Assembly (NCBI GenBank): GCA_029219245.1
Contig: JAQXTA010000050.1
Span: 1-64,000, forward strand
DNA length: 64,000 nucleotides
Direction: 5' to 3'
DNA from: Lachnospiraceae bacterium
GTDB taxonomy: Bacteria > Bacillota > Clostridia > Lachnospirales > Lachnospiraceae
The translations under genes and the position numbers were made by a program. Below are positions 61,136 to 64,000 of this stretch, piece after piece. The notes below the pieces were generated by a model that was not told the DNA's origin, searched no databases, and was given only the letters and a program-made list of their open reading frames with translations. Each line of letters begins with the position of its first letter. The first letter of the stretch is position 1.

Positions 61136-61987
61136 TTACATATTCCAGATTCCTTGTACAGCCATTACGAACAAAGGAATTGTGAGAACAGATAATAAGG
61201 TAGATATTACAACGGTTTGTGCAGCGTAGCAATAATTTTTTCCATGAAGCTGTGCGTATACGGCTACGTTGGTTCCAAACGGGCAGATGCTTGCGAGAAG
61301 CAGGCACATTTTTACTTCATAAAAGCCGGAGGGTAAAAGACTAAGGAGTCCGGCAGAAAAAATAGGTATCAGTATAAGTCTGACGAAAGATACCTGAAAT
61401 AATGCTTTGGTATGCAGCATGGATTTTATATCCGCCTTAGCCAGATAAACACCGGATACCATCATGGCAATCGGAGTATTTAAACCGGCGGAAGCGTTTA
61501 TAACATCTTTTATGACAGCGGGTAGCGGTATTTGGGTGAAAAACAGCAGAAGACCGACACCGAAGCTGAGTACAAAGGGTGAGGAAAACAGCTTACCAAT
61601 GTTTATAGATATCTTTTCTCCTTTTAAAGATGCAACTCCATAGGTGTTTTGCAAAATATTTAATAACGCGATAAAAGGTGCTGCATAGAGAACCGCAGCA
61701 TCACCAAGCACAGCAGATATCAAAGGAATTCCGAAAAAACCGGGATTGGAAAAAGCGGCTGCAAAGCTGGCGATGGGATCTTTTTGAAAAAACAGTCTTG
61801 CCACTGTAATAGACAGCAACAAAATAAATATCGAGAAACATATGGAAAGAAGCAGAAATTGTATCTGCTGTTTTGTTGGCTCGGTTAAAAAACTTCGTAT
61901 AATTACGCAGGGAAGAATCAGGTTAATCAGAAGGCTTGCAAGACTCTCACTGCCTTTCTCCGTATAACAATCATTTTTGGTTTCATC
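61136..61987 (-). pseudogene. AEC-family transporter lacking its 5' end
   Basis: The minus strand has 283 open codons matching auxin efflux carrier-type transporters, with about nine helices: LLINLILPCVIIRSFLTEPT, AAAFSNPGFFGIPLISAVLG, NTPIAMMVSGVYLAKADI and LLLASICPFGTNVAVYAQL. The first part, TEKGSESLASLLINLILPCV, is homologous to residues after the first helix of the family, but just before it there is a TAG (61988-61990) and no usable start. The first in-frame start, TTG 61822, would delete 55 conserved residues. The first helix of about 25 residues is missing, so the gene is probably inactive. Confidence 0.65.
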
Positions 61988-62077
61988 CTATCAGAAAATT
62001 TTTTGCTTATCCAATATTTTTATACTTATAGGAATATAAGCTTTTACTTATAAAAAAGATGATATATATAAAATTTA

Positions 62078-62977
62078 TTATAAAACAGTATCCCGGTAAA
62101 CGAGTGGTGTAAGTCCGGTCTCTTTTTTAAACAAATTGATAAAATGATTGGTATTTTCAAAGCCAACTTCATTTGCAATTTCATGGATGTGCTTGTCACT
62201 CGACAAAAGCAAATTTCTTGCGATTTCCATACGGCGTTTGTTCAGATATTTAAGCGGTGGCATACCAAAGGCTGCCGAAAATTCCCGGCAGATACGGTAT
62301 TTGCTGATATGATATTTGTTTTCCAAATCCTCCAGACGAAGGGGATTCATGAAAAAAGTATCTAAGGACTGTCTGATTTCCAATAAATAGGAAGAACATT
62401 TTTGTGTATCAGTTTCCAGATGAAACCCTTCGATGAATAATTCGGTAAGAATACTGTTTAAGATACTGGCATCGGTCAGCTTGTTGCGCAACGTGGCACT
62501 GTTACCGGATTGGAGCAGTTTCTCTAAACCGGGAAGAACATCGGAATAGGGATAAACCTTTATAAGAAGCATGTGGGAAAAAGCTACAAAAGATTCATAA
62601 TGGGAAAGCAAATCCCCTTTTATAAAGAAAACGGTATATTTCCATTCGATATCGGATAAGCCGATTTCCCAGAGGGGAGGTGTGCTGCAATTTAAATAGA
62701 GAAGTGTTCCGGGTTCTAGACGATAACTTTTTTTCGGAAGCCTTAGAATACCACTGCCCTGTCTGGTATAAAGCAACATACGGCAGTCAAGCGGCAAAAG
62801 AGAAAACGCAAATTCTTCCTTTGCTTCTATCGTGCCTCCGGATAAAATGGTAAGTAGCTTGTTTTCTGTTTCTTCTAATAGAGAATAGGGATTTCCGAGA
62901 AACATGAAAGGAGATATACCTTCCGGAAGGCGGGGGTTTTCTGTCAGTGCCTGGAAAAAAGAATCTGCAAAATTCAT
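62078..62977 (-). CDS. AraC-family transcriptional regulator
   Basis: A 299-residue regulator with an N-terminal sensing domain (LLYTRQGSGILRLPKKSYRLEPGTLLYL) and a C-terminal double helix-turn-helix (LEDLENKYHISKYRICREFSAAFGMPP, then HIHEIANEVGFENTNHFINLFKKETGLTPLVYR). AAGGAGG precedes the minus-strand ATG. It is divergent from a sugar-binding lipoprotein gene across 400 bases and is the likely regulator of that transporter. The ligand is unknown. Confidence 0.9.
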   Translation of the reverse strand: MNFADSFFQALTENPRLPEGISPFMFLGNPYSLLEETENKLLTILSGGTIEAKEEFAFSLLPLDCRMLLYTRQGSGILRLPKKSYRLEPGTLLYLNCSTPPLWEIGLSDIEWKYTVFFIKGDLLSHYESFVAFSHMLLIKVYPYSDVLPGLEKLLQSGNSATLRNKLTDASILNSILTELFIEGFHLETDTQKCSSYLLEIRQSLDTFFMNPLRLEDLENKYHISKYRICREFSAAFGMPPLKYLNKRRMEIARNLLLSSDKHIHEIANEVGFENTNHFINLFKKETGLTPLVYRDTVL

Positions 62978-63377
62978 GGATTTTCCTCCTTATATTATAG
63001 CATCTTATATTATGGCAAAGCAGTCTGTTATAATGTTATGGTACAATAATGATATTTATAATGCAAGAATGATTCATAAAAAACTAAAAAATAGTTTTGC
63101 AGAATGAGATAAAAGAGAAAAGAAAAACGTTTAACTTAAATGTTTAATTAAAATAAAGGTGCAAAAAAACTAAAAGTAATGGAAAAGGGTGCTAAAATGC
63201 ACAAAAATTGGTAAGTAAAATTAGTAAAATGGTAAAAATAAACAATAAAAACAATAATAATATACAATTAACAAGAATAGTTGATGATTAAAAAATAAAG
63301 TAATGTATACTTAAATTAAGTTAATTGAATTAACTTAAAGCTTAATAACAAGCAAACAAAAAGGAGGAAAATTTATT
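62978..63377. other. 400-base AT-rich divergent control region
   Basis: It holds no gene. Visible elements are GTTTAACTTAAA (63129-63140) and GTTTAATTAAA (63142-63152) in tandem, a TATACT -10 (63306-63311) with a loosely spaced TTGATG (63281-63286), and a perfect 23-base palindrome at 63316-63338 built from TTAAGTTAATT and its complement around one G. The palindrome falls at the expected transcription start of the lipoprotein gene. Confidence 0.55.
63316..63338. promoter_or_regulatory. Perfect 23-base palindrome, probable operator
   Basis: Left arm TTAAGTTAATT, centre G, right arm AATTAACTTAA. It contains CTTAA half-sites like those of the operator at 58994-59016. No T run follows, so it is more likely an operator than a terminator. 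Confidence 0.6.
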
Positions 63378-64000
63378 ATGAAACTGAGAAAAGTTTTAGC
63401 ACTGACTTTAGCAGCAGCAATGACATTCTCTTTAGCAGGATGTGGTTCTTCTGATGACAGTGCAGCAGCAACAGACAACACAGCTACAGATGCAGCAGAG
63501 GAAGAAGCTCCTGCAGAAGATGCAGAAGAAGCTCCTGCAGAAGATGCATCGGAAGCTCCTGCAGAAGATGCAGCGGAAGCTACGGGAGTTCCTACATACT
63601 CTCAGATTACATTGGGTGAAGATTATACAGACTTAACAGCGTCCATCAAATGGATTCACCACAAAACCGACCGCGAAGAAGATGGTACAATCGCAAACTT
63701 AGTTGCAGAATTTAACAAGGTATATCCGGGTATTACTGTTGAAACAGAAGGTGTTACTGATTATGCAGAAGACGCACTGCTTCGTCTTTCCACAGGTGAC
63801 TGGGGTGACATTATGTTTATCCCGGCAGTAGATAAAGCAGAACTTTCTACTTACTTCCAGCCATTGGATACATTGGATAATATGAAGAAAGAAATCAACT
63901 TTGCTGATGCATGGCAGTTTGATGGAACATCTTATGGTGTACCTTATATGGCAAATGCACAGGGTGTTCTTTATAATAAAGCAGTTTTTGAAGCAGCAGG
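63378..64000 (+). CDS. Sugar ABC transporter substrate-binding lipoprotein (3' end beyond window)
   Basis: The first 207 residues of an extracellular binding protein. The signal peptide ends in FSLAGC with Cys22 as lipid anchor. A long acidic linker (about 23-70) contains repeats of APAEDA, encoded by near-identical tandem DNA. The binding domain then begins with ASIKWIHHKTDREEDGTIANLVAEFNKVYPGITVE, typical of family 1 sugar-binding proteins (UgpB/MalE group). AAGGAGG precedes the ATG. It is divergent from an AraC regulator, and permease genes are expected just beyond the window. The sugar is unknown; the nearby GH113 enzyme suggests a manno-oligosaccharide, which is inference. Confidence 0.88.
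   Translation, partial: MKLRKVLALTLAAAMTFSLAGCGSSDDSAAATDNTATDAAEEEAPAEDAEEAPAEDASEAPAEDAAEATGVPTYSQITLGEDYTDLTASIKWIHHKTDREEDGTIANLVAEFNKVYPGITVETEGVTDYAEDALLRLSTGDWGDIMFIPAVDKAELSTYFQPLDTLDNMKKEINFADAWQFDGTSYGVPYMANAQGVLYNKAVFEAA

Noticed and set aside
61907-61963. Short frame beginning ATGAAACCAAAAATG at the 5' side of the AEC gene as its true start
   Set aside because: It is in a different frame from the transporter and ends in TGA after 19 codons, so it could start the AEC protein only if a frameshift occurred there.

Overview
The window reads as the chromosome of a spore-forming, anaerobic Gram-positive gut bacterium, most probably a member of the Lachnospiraceae (Clostridia). The grounds are an alpha/beta-type small acid-soluble spore protein, a YtvI-like sporulation membrane protein, the tig-clpP-clpX-lon-engB order, a TM1266-type hydrogenase-system regulator, lipoprotein sugar-binding proteins with lipoboxes and acidic linkers, strong AGGAGG ribosome binding sites and an AT-leaning base composition. 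No rRNA, tRNA, CRISPR array, complete transposon or prophage was seen. The assignment comes from reading the sequence alone; no database search was run.

Layout. 1-5 kb: HAD-IIA phosphatase, small cupin, large GH94/GH149/GH161-type glycoside phosphorylase. 5-11 kb: maltodextrin locus (lipoprotein binding protein, two permeases, MalQ, LacI-family regulator) headed by a ladder of four overlapping operator-like palindromes. 11-14.7 kb: CYTH protein, remnant of an Rpn/PD-(D/E)XK transposase-like gene, MmcQ/YjbR protein, ANT(6)-like nucleotidyltransferase, DJ-1 protein, spore protein. 14.7-17.4 kb: NMT1/SsuA-type binding protein and a permease-ATPase fusion. 17.5-29.9 kb: PTS enzyme I, TM1266 protein, then protein quality control (tig, clpP, clpX, lon) with engB, ytvI, a D-2-hydroxyacid dehydrogenase, truA, a VanZ protein and a DUF308 protein. 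30-36 kb: unknown small protein, MetH-activation-like protein plus corrinoid adenosyltransferase, LysR regulator, GNAT, TPP-riboswitch-controlled ThiT, HAD phosphatase and CPBP protease. 36-42 kb: gltB-gltD behind a hairpin leader.

42-49.5 kb is a nitrogen and DNA-repair stretch: asnA, a radical-SAM/helix-hairpin-helix protein with its DUF4130 partner behind a promoter flanked by two LexA boxes, an HPr-like protein lacking the phosphorylatable histidine, a PD-(D/E)XK nuclease-XPD helicase fusion, and endonuclease IV. 49.8-55.1 kb: cytoplasmic GH13 enzyme and a BmrC/BmrD-like heterodimeric exporter preceded by a leader peptide and competing RNA structures that look like ribosome-mediated attenuation. 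55-64 kb: AraC regulator, GH113 mannanase-like enzyme, another ABC exporter, autoregulated LacI regulator, a LysR fragment, an SGNH hydrolase, a 5'-truncated AEC transporter, a second AraC regulator, and a sugar-binding lipoprotein cut by the window end.

The main theme is glycan and oligosaccharide use (maltodextrin, beta-glucan-type phosphorolysis, mannan), each part with its own LacI or AraC regulator, set among housekeeping, repair and cofactor genes. The most unusual features are regulatory: the operator ladder, the leader-peptide attenuator, the LexA-bracketed radical-SAM repair pair and the +1 terminator-like hairpin before gltB.
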